64,000 nucleotides of DNA from Runella defluvii (lineage in GTDB: Bacteria; Bacteroidota; Bacteroidia; Cytophagales; Spirosomataceae). Below, piece by piece: positions 35,380 through 43,672 of the stretch (its first letter is position 1; each line of letters starts with the position of its first letter). The stretch covers positions 124,001 through 188,000 of the forward strand of contig NZ_JACIBY010000006.1 of NCBI RefSeq assembly GCF_014195535.1. Direction: 5' to 3'. Below the pieces are notes generated by a model. That model was not told the DNA's origin and did no database searches. It saw only the letters and a list, made by a program, of their open reading frames with translations. The translations under genes and the position numbers were made by a program.

Positions 35380-36866
35380 GCCAACACGGGCGTAATAATT
35401 TTGCCAGCGGTATCCGTTAAGCGAAAGTTACGCCCCTGAAACGGATACGTGAATTTTTCGTGGTTGAAACCCATTAAGTGCAAAATCGTCGCTTGCAGGT
35501 CGTGGACGTGCGTACGGTCTTTGACCCCAGCATACCCTAGCGGGTCGGTTTCTCCCATTGAAAACCCTTTTTTGACTCCACCGCCTGCCATCCATACCGT
35601 AAATGCTTCGAGGTGGTGGTCGCGCCCTGAATAGGGGAGCACTTGTCCGTCGCGGTTTTCTTGCATGGGTGTTCGGCCAAATTCACCTCCCCATACCACT
35701 AGCGTTTCATCCAATAATCCACGCATTTTTAAGTCTTTCAACAAGGCCGTTACTGCTTGGTCAGATGCCAAACATTTATTCCGAAGCCCTACTTCTACCG
35801 AACCGTCTTCGCTCGTACCGTGGGTGTCCCAGCCCCAGTCAAAAAGCTGAACAAAGCGTACGCCATTTTCGACTAATTTTCGGGCTAACAGGCAGTTCAT
35901 CGCAAAAGACCCTTCGCCCGCTTGCACACCGTACATATCCAAAATATACCGCGGTTCTTTGCTGACATCCATTACTTCGGGTACCGACATTTGCATCCGA
36001 AACGCCATTTCGTACTGACTAATCCGGGTCAAAATTTCGGGGTCACGTACTTCCTCGTAGGTTTGTTTATTGATTTCGTTGATGGCTTCAATCGTCTGCT
36101 TACGAATGTCGCGGTTCATCCCTTGTGGGTCTGATACGTACAAAACAGGGTCGCCCCCCGTACGGCACTGCACTCCTTGATACACCGTTGGTAAAAAACC
36201 ACTTCCCCATACTGATTTCCCCGCATCAGGCTGCTTTCCGCCCGACGCCAATACGATAAATCCTGGTAAATTTCGATTTTCTGAGCCTAAGCCATAGACC
36301 GTCCACGCCCCCAAGCTAGGACGCCCCAATCGCGCACTACCCGTGTGCATGAGCAACTGAGCGGGAGCGTGATTAAACTGGTCGGTGTACATGGCTTTCA
36401 AAAACGAGACATCATCAACCGCCGTTTGCAAATAGGGCAAATAATCCGAAACCCACGCCCCCGATTGTCCGTGCTGGGCAAACTGCCCTTTGGGTCCCAA
36501 CATTTTAGGAACACCTTTGATAAAGGCAAATTTCTTTCCCTCTAAAAATTCAGCAGGGCAATCTTTTCCGTGGTACTTTTCTAGTTCTGGTTTATAATCA
36601 AACAATTCCAACTGCGAAGGTGCCCCCGCCATGTGAATATAAATCACCTGTTTTACTTTGGGGGCAAACTGAGGCATCCGAACGTTCATTGGGTCGGCAG
36701 ATACCAGTGGAGCTGCGGCTATTTTCTCTTTTGAGCTATATCCACAGCTTCCAAGCAACGACCCTAAGCCTAGTCCACCTACACCCGCGCCGAGCGTTTG
36801 CAAGAAGTACCGACGCGTCTGACGTTCCAATTCTGCCTGTTGAAGTTCTTTCAATAACTTTTCCAT
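35376..36866 (-). CDS. DUF1501 Tat-exported protein (alkaline-phosphatase-like fold)
   Basis: Protein of 496 residues with a Tat motif (TRRYFLQTLGAG, residues 17-28) and a following lipobox-like LLGSC, so possibly a Tat-exported lipoprotein. DUF1501 proteins share a fold with sulfatases and phosphatases. Visible blocks: VKQVIYIHMAGAPSQLELFDYKP, AQLLMHTGSARLGRPSLGAWTVYGLG, RFVQLFDWGWDTH, LVVWGGEFGRTPM and GRDHHLEAFTVWMAGGGV. Typically a DUF1549/DUF1553 cytochrome-like gene is adjacent; none is seen here, so this copy is an orphan. Substrate unknown; sulfatase activity has not been shown for most members. Confidence 0.85.
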   Translation of the reverse strand: MEKLLKELQQAELERQTRRYFLQTLGAGVGGLGLGSLLGSCGYSSKEKIAAAPLVSADPMNVRMPQFAPKVKQVIYIHMAGAPSQLELFDYKPELEKYHGKDCPAEFLEGKKFAFIKGVPKMLGPKGQFAQHGQSGAWVSDYLPYLQTAVDDVSFLKAMYTDQFNHAPAQLLMHTGSARLGRPSLGAWTVYGLGSENRNLPGFIVLASGGKQPDAGKSVWGSGFLPTVYQGVQCRTGGDPVLYVSDPQGMNRDIRKQTIEAINEINKQTYEEVRDPEILTRISQYEMAFRMQMSVPEVMDVSKEPRYILDMYGVQAGEGSFAMNCLLARKLVENGVRFVQLFDWGWDTHGTSEDGSVEVGLRNKCLASDQAVTALLKDLKMRGLLDETLVVWGGEFGRTPMQENRDGQVLPYSGRDHHLEAFTVWMAGGGVKKGFSMGETDPLGYAGVKDRTHVHDLQATILHLMGFNHEKFTYPFQGRNFRLTDTAGKIITPVLA

Positions 36867-36991
36867 GAACTAGGTGCTATACAATTCGTTGTAAAACTTC
36901 GCTTTTCTACTTAAAAAGAAAAAAAATCAGAAAATATACCCCTTACTTCTCGTGGTTAGTATCGCGCTATCGTTTTTTACAAATCCAACAA

Positions 36992-37026
36992 AAAAGGGCT
37001 CGAAACAAATTGCTTCAAGCCCTTTT
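36992..37026 (-). terminator. Rho-independent terminator of acs
   Basis: A 13-bp stem with one mismatch (36992-37004 with 37014-37026) begins 21 bp after the acs stop. On the minus strand the stem is followed by a T-run. Confidence 0.75.
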
Positions 37027-37046
37027 CAATTATCTATTCAACTTAT

Positions 37047-38936
37047 CTACAAAGCCCCTTCTTTGATGTCTTCTACCACCGTTGGGTCGAGCAACGTGGT
37101 GGTATCGCCTAAGTTTGACGTATCTCCTTCGGCAATTTTACGCAAAATACGGCGCATGATTTTACCCGAACGCGTCTTAGGCAATCCTCTCACAAACTGA
37201 ATCTTGTCTGGTTTAGCAATAGGCCCAATGATGCGCGTTACGGTAGCCAAAATATCCCGACGAGACAAATCTTCATCATCAAGAACATTATCACAAATCA
37301 CAAAGGCATAAATTCCTTGCCCTTTGATGTCGTGCGGATAACCAACCACGGCACTTTCGATGACGTCGGCGTGCATGTTGATAGCATTTTCTACTTCGGC
37401 CGTTCCGATACGGTGACCCGATACGTTCAATACATCATCCACCCGTCCTGTGATACGGTAATACCCATCCTCGTCACGCAAACATCCGTCTCCTGTAAAA
37501 TAACGCCCAGGATACGTTGAGAAATATGTCTGACGGCAACGCTCGTGATCGCCCCAAGTCGTACGAATAATTGATGGCCACGGATACTTAATACACAAGT
37601 TACCACTCACGCCATTCCCTTCAATCTCAACGCCATTTTCGTCCACCAAGATTGGTTGTACGCCTGGCAATGGCAGCGTTGCATAAGTAGGTTTGGTTTT
37701 TGTTACCCCCGCAATCGGTGAAATCAAAATCCCCCCAGTTTCGGTCTGCCACCAGGTATCTACAATCGGACAACGGCCTTTTCCAATGTTTTCGTTGTAC
37801 CAATTCCACGCTTCCTCATTGATAGGCTCCCCTACCGACCCCAACACTTTGAGTGAGCTCAGGTCTTTACCTTCAACATATTTTAAACCAAAACCCATCA
37901 ACGAACGAATCGCGGTTGGAGCCGTGTATAAAATATCTACTTTGTGCTTATCAACAATGTCCCAAAAACGCCCAGCATCGGGGTACGTTGGCACTCCCTC
38001 AAACATCAAGGTAGTAGCACCACTCAATAAGGGGCCATAAACGATATAGCTATGTCCTGTAATCCAACCTACGTCGGCGGTACAAAAGTGAATTTGCCCT
38101 GATTCGTATTGGAAAACGTTCTGGAATGTATAAGCCGAATAGACCATATAACCACCCGTACTGTGAACCACCCCTTTGGGTTTACCCGTTGACCCTGAAG
38201 TATATAAGATAAATAAGGGATCTTCCGAATCCATGATTTCGGGAGGGCAGTCAGACGTCACTTGTTTCATTTCGCTTTCCCACCATACGTCACGTCCCTT
38301 AATCATCGAAATTGGTGTACGAGTATGCGTCAATACAATCACTTTTTCGACCGAACGACAACCTATCAAGGCATCATCCACGGTATCTTTCATTGGAATG
38401 TTTTTCGGGCCACGTGCCGCACCATCTGAGGTAATAATCACCTTACAATCAGAGTCATTAATACGATCGGTCAATGATTGTGCCGAGAAACCACCAAACA
38501 CCACCGAGTGAATCGCCCCGATACGCGCACAAGCTAACATCGCAATCGCGGCCTCAGGTACCATTGGCAGATAAATACAAACACGGTCTCCTTTTTGAAC
38601 ACCATTGCGTTTCAATACGTTAGAAAAACGGCATACTTGGTCATGCAGCATTTTGTACGTAAGCGTCACACTTGGTTCGTGTGGGTCGTTAGGTTCCCAA
38701 ATAATGGCTGGGTGATTTCCTAGTTCACGTAAGTGTCGGTCAAGTGCGTTTTCGGTAATATTTGTTTTACCATTCACAAACCATTTTACATCAGGGCCAG
38801 TGAAATTCCAGTCTAATACTTTCTTCCAAGGCTTATGCCACTTAAACTCCTGAGCCACTTCTGCCCAAAAACCTTCCGGGTCTTCTACACTATGCTGGTA
38901 AGCAGCCTGATACTCTTCAAATGTACGGATAAGCAT
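37047..38936 (-). CDS. acs: Acetyl-CoA synthetase (acetate-CoA ligase)
   Basis: AMP-forming acetate-CoA ligase of 629 residues, converting acetate, ATP and CoA to acetyl-CoA. The ATG at 38936 is chosen; the frame runs 27 codons further upstream without homology. Motifs: the ATP loop ILYTSGSTGKPKGVVHSTGG, the WITGHSYIVYGPL region, DTWWQTETGG (acetate pocket with the family Trp), YFTGDGCLRDEDGYYRITGRVDDVLNVSGHR, and the catalytic, acetylatable Lys in PKTRSGKIMRRIL. It heads the side of the window devoted to C2/C3 acid use (prpE, aceBA, transporters). It is separated from prpE by the duplicated Rpn-type genes. Confidence 0.96.
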   Translation of the reverse strand: MLIRTFEEYQAAYQHSVEDPEGFWAEVAQEFKWHKPWKKVLDWNFTGPDVKWFVNGKTNITENALDRHLRELGNHPAIIWEPNDPHEPSVTLTYKMLHDQVCRFSNVLKRNGVQKGDRVCIYLPMVPEAAIAMLACARIGAIHSVVFGGFSAQSLTDRINDSDCKVIITSDGAARGPKNIPMKDTVDDALIGCRSVEKVIVLTHTRTPISMIKGRDVWWESEMKQVTSDCPPEIMDSEDPLFILYTSGSTGKPKGVVHSTGGYMVYSAYTFQNVFQYESGQIHFCTADVGWITGHSYIVYGPLLSGATTLMFEGVPTYPDAGRFWDIVDKHKVDILYTAPTAIRSLMGFGLKYVEGKDLSSLKVLGSVGEPINEEAWNWYNENIGKGRCPIVDTWWQTETGGILISPIAGVTKTKPTYATLPLPGVQPILVDENGVEIEGNGVSGNLCIKYPWPSIIRTTWGDHERCRQTYFSTYPGRYFTGDGCLRDEDGYYRITGRVDDVLNVSGHRIGTAEVENAINMHADVIESAVVGYPHDIKGQGIYAFVICDNVLDDEDLSRRDILATVTRIIGPIAKPDKIQFVRGLPKTRSGKIMRRILRKIAEGDTSNLGDTTTLLDPTVVEDIKEGAL

Positions 38937-39102
38937 GATTTCAAAGGTGTTTGATTGATTAAGGTTATTAAAAGGAAAGTCCGTTGCTGAATTGTGGGTA
39001 TAAAAATAGCAAAACATTTTCCCGTTTAGGTGAAATTATTATCACAAAATTGCTAATTCAATATAGAAAGTGACAAAAATCATGCTTCAAACCTACCAAA
39101 AA

Positions 39103-39127
39103 CGCCAGACTTGAGTCAAGTCTGGCG
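39103..39127. repeat. 25-bp palindrome, copy 1
   Basis: Perfect 12-bp arms around a single G (arm CGCCAGACTTGA). The first of three copies flanking the two Rpn-type genes; it stands 167 bp upstream of acs. Confidence 0.85.
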
Positions 39128-39247
39128 TCTGAAAAGATACCCACCGAACAATGCCTATTAAGCCTTATTCTCACTGATTTTCAACGATTTTTCTAGAAAT
39201 TTTACCGTTAAAAAATTTTATTTATTCCTTCTGCACTAAGCTACATC

Positions 39248-39795
39248 CTATTTCTCCTTCCGAAGCTTTTGTACCGTTTCAACAGTCACATCAGCCAACG
39301 ACGCAATTTTAGCATCATCAAAGTCTGTTTCCGATAGTAGGGTAGTTACAAAATGCAGTTTTTGGGTTTCTATGCCTTGTTCAATACCTCTTTCTACCCC
39401 CTTTTCAATACCTTTCTCTATGCCCTTTTTCTCCCCTTTAACCAAACCTCGCTTTTCTCCCAAGCGACGTTCGCGCTCCAACACAAATTCAACAATCCCC
39501 ATCGTTTCTTTCGGTTTGTTTAACAATAACTCTATCGCTTCGTCAAATTTAACATCATTTTCCCGTTTTCCAAAACGTACGTAAAGCTTCAAAAAGCCCA
39601 TCAATGCCTCTATCTTTCCCCGACTAAAACCCTTACTAACCAACCGTTTGAGCAATTCTACTTTTTGTTGCAAAAGCTCTTCTTCCGTTACTTTTCCCTT
39701 CTGCAATGCGACCAATACCGTTAAAACAATCATCGCAAAAAATCATCGAAAACATCCTCCAAAATTGCCTTCCACAAACTGTCGTCTCGTTTCAT
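39248..39795 (-). pseudogene. Broken copy of Rpn/PD-(D/E)XK nuclease family gene
   Basis: Damaged duplicate of the gene at 39913. Reading from the ATG at 39795 the first 20 codons match the intact copy (MKRDDSLWKAILEDVFDDFL), then a stop follows. Comparison shows loss of 421 bp (corresponding to about 40438-40858 of the intact copy) at a 4-bp AAAA microhomology near 39737-39742, which also shifts the frame. The residual frame 39248-39733 encodes only the C-terminal 161 residues and lacks the nuclease core, so a functional product is unlikely. The EKGI-type repeat near its end has two fewer units than the intact copy, and the last residues differ because an earlier stop is used. Confidence 0.85.
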
Positions 39796-39861
39796 AAGCT
39801 CCAAACGCTTGTTCTATCCAAAAGACGAACAACACAACGCAAAGTCACCCTCTAACAAAAA

Positions 39862-39886
39862 CGCCAGACTTAACTCAAGTCTGGCA
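39862..39886. repeat. 25-bp palindrome, copy 2
   Basis: Near-identical to copy 1: 9-bp arms GCCAGACTT and its inverse around AACTC. It lies between the broken and intact Rpn-type genes, at the same distance from the gene start as copy 3. Confidence 0.8.
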
Positions 39887-39912
39887 TCAATCAAATGTAA
39901 ACTACTGCTAAA

Positions 39913-40917
39913 TTAGCTAACATTGCCTTTCTCCTTCCGAAGCTTCTGTACCGTTTCAATAGTCACATCAGCCAACGACGCAATTTTAGCATCATCAAAG
40001 TCCGTTTCCGATAGCAGGGTAGTTACAAAATGCAGTTTTTGGGTTTCTATGCCTTTCTCAATTCCTCTTTCAACTCCCTTTTCGATACCTTTCTCTATAC
40101 CTTTTTCAATGCCTTTCTCTATACCCTTTTTCTCCCCTTTGGCTAAACCTCGCTTTTCTCCCAAGCGACGTTCGCGCTCCAACACAAATTCAACAATCCC
40201 CATCGTTTCTTTCGGTTTGTTTAACAATAACTCTATCGCTTCGTCAAATTTAACATCATTTTCCCGTTTTCCAAAACGTACATACAGCTTCAAAAAGCCC
40301 ATCAATGCCTCTATCTTTCCCCGACTAAATCCCTTACTAACCAACCGTTTGAGCAATTCTACTTTTTGTTGCAAAAGCTCTTCTTCCGTTACTTTTCCCT
40401 TCTGCAATGCGACCAATACCGTCAATACAATCATCGCAAAAGGATTCGTACTCGCCGCTAAAGCTTCAGCATCTTGTTCAAAAACTTTGTACACATTGAA
40501 CTTATAATCAATACTCGTTCCCAAATAAACTTGGGAAAACTTCTCAGGCTTAAATCGTCGATTGCGGTCCGTCAAAATCGCAAAAGCAGTAATCGGCCTC
40601 TGATACCGATCATAAATGCGGTAAAAATATTGAAACATACGGTGTGAAAACGCTTTGTCGGTGCTCCCTTGAACCTCTATGTGAACCAAAATCCACTGCT
40701 CTTCACCTACTTTCGTGAACACTTTCACCAGTTTATCAACATATCTAGGAGAAAAATCATCACGTTCAACCAACAAAATCTGCTCCAATTCTTTGTCCAA
40801 AAACTCAAATGGTCGTGAAAAATCGAATAATTCTTCCGCATTGGGAATGAAAAATCGTAAAAAATCGTCGAAAACATCCTCCAAAATTGCCTTCCACAAA
40901 CTGTCGTCTCGTTTCAT
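39913..40917 (-). CDS. Rpn family recombination-promoting nuclease / transposase-like protein
   Basis: Intact 334-residue protein started at the ATG at 40917 (a TTG three codons upstream is the alternative). The N-terminal 200 residues match the PD-(D/E)XK nuclease family found in Rpn proteins and annotated as putative transposases: DDSLWKAILEDVFDDFLRFFIP, LDKELEQI, VDKLVKVFTKVGEEQWILVHIEVQG (the Glu and Gln are probable metal-site residues), MFQYFYRIYDRYQRPITAFAILTD. A tail (about 245-300) has tandem EKGI units, probably a coiled coil, followed by a C-terminal region of about 35 residues. Such proteins are linked to RecA-independent DNA exchange; transposition by them is unproven here. It lies between acs and prpE in a duplicated unit. 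Confidence 0.8.
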   Translation of the reverse strand: MKRDDSLWKAILEDVFDDFLRFFIPNAEELFDFSRPFEFLDKELEQILLVERDDFSPRYVDKLVKVFTKVGEEQWILVHIEVQGSTDKAFSHRMFQYFYRIYDRYQRPITAFAILTDRNRRFKPEKFSQVYLGTSIDYKFNVYKVFEQDAEALAASTNPFAMIVLTVLVALQKGKVTEEELLQQKVELLKRLVSKGFSRGKIEALMGFLKLYVRFGKRENDVKFDEAIELLLNKPKETMGIVEFVLERERRLGEKRGLAKGEKKGIEKGIEKGIEKGIEKGVERGIEKGIETQKLHFVTTLLSETDFDDAKIASLADVTIETVQKLRKEKGNVS

Positions 40918-40983
40918 AAGCTCCAAACGCTTGTTCTATCCAAAAGACGAACAACACGACGCAAAGTCACCCTCTAACAAAAA

Positions 40984-41008
40984 CGCCAGACTTGACTCAA
41001 GTCTGGCG
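40984..41008. repeat. 25-bp palindrome, copy 3
   Basis: Same as copy 1 except for the central base (12-bp arms, centre C). It lies 38 bp beyond the prpE stop on the minus strand and may serve as its terminator. Confidence 0.85.
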
Positions 41009-41046
41009 TTCGAAAACTAACCTAACATTATGATGGTACTATCAAT

Positions 41047-42978
41047 TCATATTCTCTGATTTTCAAAAGCTTGCCCAACTGCTCTACGTTGTAGCGTTTG
41101 AGCAATTTCCTCCAAAATAACAGGGTCGTCTATCGTTGATGGCACGGTGTAAGATTCTCCATCGGCAATTTGGCGAATCGTTTTTCGCAAAATTTTTCCT
41201 GAACGCGTTTTTGGCAAACGCTTCACCAAAATAGCCGTTCGAAAAAACGCCACTGCCCCAATCTGATCACGCACAATACCCACCAACTCCGATTCCAACG
41301 CCGTTTCGTCAATACCAATACCGTCTTTTAAAACCACAAAACCAACAGGACGCTGCCCACGAAGTTCGTCGGCGATTCCGACCACGGCACATTCGGCCAC
41401 GGCAGGATGCGACGCCACAAACTCTTCCATTTCTCCCGTCGAAAGGCGATGCCCCGCAACGTTGATGACATCGTCCACGCGTCCCATGATAAACACGTAA
41501 CCATCTTCATCGACATAGCCCCCGTCGCCCGACAGATAATACCCTGCAAATTTTTTGAGGTACGAACTTTTAAAACGAGCGTCGTCGTTCCAAAGCGTGG
41601 GCGTAAATCCAGGAGGAAGCGGCAATTTCAAACACACATAGCCTTCATGGTTGGCTTCCAGTTCCTGCCCATTTTCTCCCACAATTTTAAGATTATACCC
41701 ACACACAGGCTTGGTCGCCGAACCTGCTTTGACAGGAAAAGCTTCTAATCCCATCATATTAGCCACCATCGGCCAGCCTGACTCGGTTTGCCACCAGTGG
41801 TCGGTGATGGGAAGTTGGGCTATTTTTTGGAGCCATTCCAACGTTGGGGGGTCACAACGCTCGCCTGCCACAAAAATATTTTGCAAACTTGATGTATCGT
41901 ACTTGTCCTTCAACAACGCCTCAGGGTCTTCTTTTTTTATTGCCCGAAACGCCGTTGGAGCCGTAAAAAACGTCTTTACTTGGTGGTCAGCAATCACCCG
42001 CCAAAACGTACCTGCATCAGGCGTCCGTACGGGTTTCCCTTCAAACAAAATAGTTGTACAACCCGCAATCAACGGCCCGTACAAAATATAGCTGTGCCCT
42101 ACTACCCAGCCAAAATCGGAGGCGGCCCAAAAAACATCTCCTGCGTGGGCATCATAAACGTGGTGCATACTAAATTTAAGTGCCACTGCGTGCCCACCAT
42201 TGTCGCGCACGACACCTTTGGGTTTTCCTGTCGTTCCTGAAGTATATAAAATGTACAGTGGATGAGTTGCGTCCACGGGCACACATTCGGTCGGGTCGGC
42301 TTTTGCGACGGCGTCCTCATAATCCACATCACGCCCTTCTAGCATTGGGGCGTGACACATCGAACGCTGGTAAATTAGGCAATGTTTCGGCTTGAAAGCG
42401 GCCAATTCGATGGCTTCGTCCAACAGCGGTTTGTAAGGCAATACGCGGTCAAACTCAATTCCACACGAAGCCGAAATCACAACTTTAGGTTCGGCATCTT
42501 CTATACGTATGGCCAACTCATGTGGTGCAAAACCTCCAAAAACAACCGAATGCACCGCTCCCAAACGGGCACAAGCCAGCATGGCAAAGGCCGTTTCAGG
42601 AATCATGGGCATATAAATCACCACTCGGTCGCCCTTTTCAACCCCCAATGCCCGCAATGCCCCTGCACATTTGGCCACTTTGTGTTGTAACTCAGCAAAT
42701 GTGTATTTCTGGATGGTATTTGTGACAGGAGAGTCATAAATCATCGCTACTTGCGCTCCTCGCCCATGCTGAACGTGGTAGTCTATCGCTAAATAGCACG
42801 TATTGAGCTGTCCCCCAGCATACCAGCGGTCAAGCCCGTTGGCGTCTTTTCCAAGCACGGTTTCGGGTTTCTTGAACCACGCAATTTGCTCAGCTTGCTC
42901 GGCCCAAAAGGTTTCGGGATTGGCTAAACTCGCTTCAAAAAGGGAAGTATAGTTTGTTGATTGTGTATTGCTAGACAT
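41047..42978 (-). CDS. prpE: Propionyl-CoA synthetase (propionate-CoA ligase)
   Basis: AMP-forming acyl-CoA ligase of 643 residues, a paralogue of Acs. The PrpE character is seen in the N-terminus (YTSLFEASLANPETFWAEQAEQIAWFKKP), NGLDRWYAGGQLNTCYLAIDYHV, and VFVAGERCDPPTLEWLQ. ATP loop ILYTSGTTGKPKGVVRDNGGH, HWWQTESGWPM for the acyl pocket, and PKTRSGKILRKTIRQIADGE with the catalytic Lys are all present. Propionate is the most likely substrate; other short acids are possible. It is downstream of a 44-residue membrane protein gene (gap 36 bp), the last gene of a run that includes the sensor and transporter genes. No methylcitrate genes are in the window. Confidence 0.93.
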   Translation of the reverse strand: MSSNTQSTNYTSLFEASLANPETFWAEQAEQIAWFKKPETVLGKDANGLDRWYAGGQLNTCYLAIDYHVQHGRGAQVAMIYDSPVTNTIQKYTFAELQHKVAKCAGALRALGVEKGDRVVIYMPMIPETAFAMLACARLGAVHSVVFGGFAPHELAIRIEDAEPKVVISASCGIEFDRVLPYKPLLDEAIELAAFKPKHCLIYQRSMCHAPMLEGRDVDYEDAVAKADPTECVPVDATHPLYILYTSGTTGKPKGVVRDNGGHAVALKFSMHHVYDAHAGDVFWAASDFGWVVGHSYILYGPLIAGCTTILFEGKPVRTPDAGTFWRVIADHQVKTFFTAPTAFRAIKKEDPEALLKDKYDTSSLQNIFVAGERCDPPTLEWLQKIAQLPITDHWWQTESGWPMVANMMGLEAFPVKAGSATKPVCGYNLKIVGENGQELEANHEGYVCLKLPLPPGFTPTLWNDDARFKSSYLKKFAGYYLSGDGGYVDEDGYVFIMGRVDDVINVAGHRLSTGEMEEFVASHPAVAECAVVGIADELRGQRPVGFVVLKDGIGIDETALESELVGIVRDQIGAVAFFRTAILVKRLPKTRSGKILRKTIRQIADGESYTVPSTIDDPVILEEIAQTLQRRAVGQAFENQRI

Positions 42979-43014
42979 GGCAAAGGCAATTGAAAGGGTG
43001 AAATTGAGACAACC

Positions 43015-43149
43015 TTAGTGGCTTCCTTCGAGGGAAGCTCCGTCCATACCACCGTTCAAAAGCCAGTAAATACCATAAATAAATACTAGCACTACAACCG
43101 CAATGATTACCTTGGTAACAATACCTGATGACGACTTACTTTCTTCCAT
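43015..43149 (-). CDS. 44-residue single-helix membrane protein
   Basis: Very short gene: ATG at 43149, TAA at 43015-43017. The product starts MEESKSSSGIVTK, has one strong membrane helix (about residues 11-31, IVTKVIIAVVVLVFIYGIYWL) and a short tail GGMDGASLEGSH. It lies directly upstream of prpE (gap 36 bp) and downstream of the response regulator gene (126 bp), so probably begins a prpE transcription unit. A candidate -7 element and a TTTTTCGCTAA motif lie upstream. Family unknown; it could assist a membrane complex of the transporter/sensor module. Coding potential is supported by the clear helix and context only. Confidence 0.6.
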   Translation of the reverse strand: MEESKSSSGIVTKVIIAVVVLVFIYGIYWLLNGGMDGASLEGSH

Positions 43150-43189
43150 GACGAATAAGATTAAAGTTTGGGATAACTGAATTTTCATC

Positions 43190-43235
43190 CAAAAGTAATC
43201 TAAAATATTCGAGGAATAGTAATATTTTTCGCTAA
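43190..43235 (-). promoter_or_regulatory. Candidate promoter and operator for the 44-residue gene and prpE
   Basis: Read on the minus strand, TACTTTTG (43190-43197) fits the TAnnTTTG -7 element and is identical to the aceB element. Upstream of it TTAGCGAAAAA (43225-43235) matches the motif at aceB. No clear -33 TTTG box. Confidence 0.35.
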
Positions 43236-43275
43236 GTTGGTATAGCTACTATTTTACAATATAACGTCCTGATTT

Positions 43276-43656
43276 TTAGGCTGCTGCTTCCGAAATATCC
43301 CGTATCAATCCGTTTACTTTGGCCATCAAATCGCGGGTAGAAAATGGCTTCGGAACGTACAAGCTTGCTCCTAACTCTAGCCCTTTGGCCATATCGGCTT
43401 CTTTGCTTTTTGCGCTCATAAACACCACTTTAGCATGTTTATAAGCATCGTGTTTTTTAATAAATTCGCAGACTTGGTACCCATCTACCCTGGGCATCAT
43501 AATATCAAGTAGTACAATATCAGGGATGTTCGCCTCGATGATGTCAAATGCCTCGGCACCGTCGCGAGCAATAAACACTTTATGTCCTTCTTTTTTCATC
43601 AAAAACTCCAAAGACATTAAGATGTTAGGCTCATCATCAACAATCAAAATTTTCAT
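43276..43656 (-). CDS. Single-domain response regulator (CheY-like)
   Basis: Receiver domain alone, 126 residues from the ATG at 43656 (an ATG at 43665 adds three residues). MKILIVDDEPN gives the acidic pair Asp7-Asp8; the phosphoacceptor is Asp51 in DIVLLDIMMPRVDGY; the switch residues are Ser in VVFMSAKS and Lys in YVPKPFSTRDL. There is no DNA-binding or enzymatic output domain, so it must act by protein contact or pass phosphate on. It starts 16 bp after the stop codon of the symporter-kinase gene, which is presumably its partner. How the signal reaches transcription is unknown. Confidence 0.9.
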   Translation of the reverse strand: MKILIVDDEPNILMSLEFLMKKEGHKVFIARDGAEAFDIIEANIPDIVLLDIMMPRVDGYQVCEFIKKHDAYKHAKVVFMSAKSKEADMAKGLELGASLYVPKPFSTRDLMAKVNGLIRDISEAAA

Positions 43657-43672
43657 GCCCGTCATTTTATTT

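Noticed and set aside
39248-39733. Independent 161-residue coding region
   Set aside because: It is the C-terminal remainder of the deleted Rpn-type copy. Comparison with the intact copy shows the missing 421 bp and frameshift, so it is described as a pseudogene.
39923-40507. Long plus-strand frame of 194 residues opposite the Rpn-type gene
   Set aside because: Low-complexity Ser/Phe/Pro translation that mirrors the EKGI repeat on the other strand; the minus-strand frame has clear family homology.
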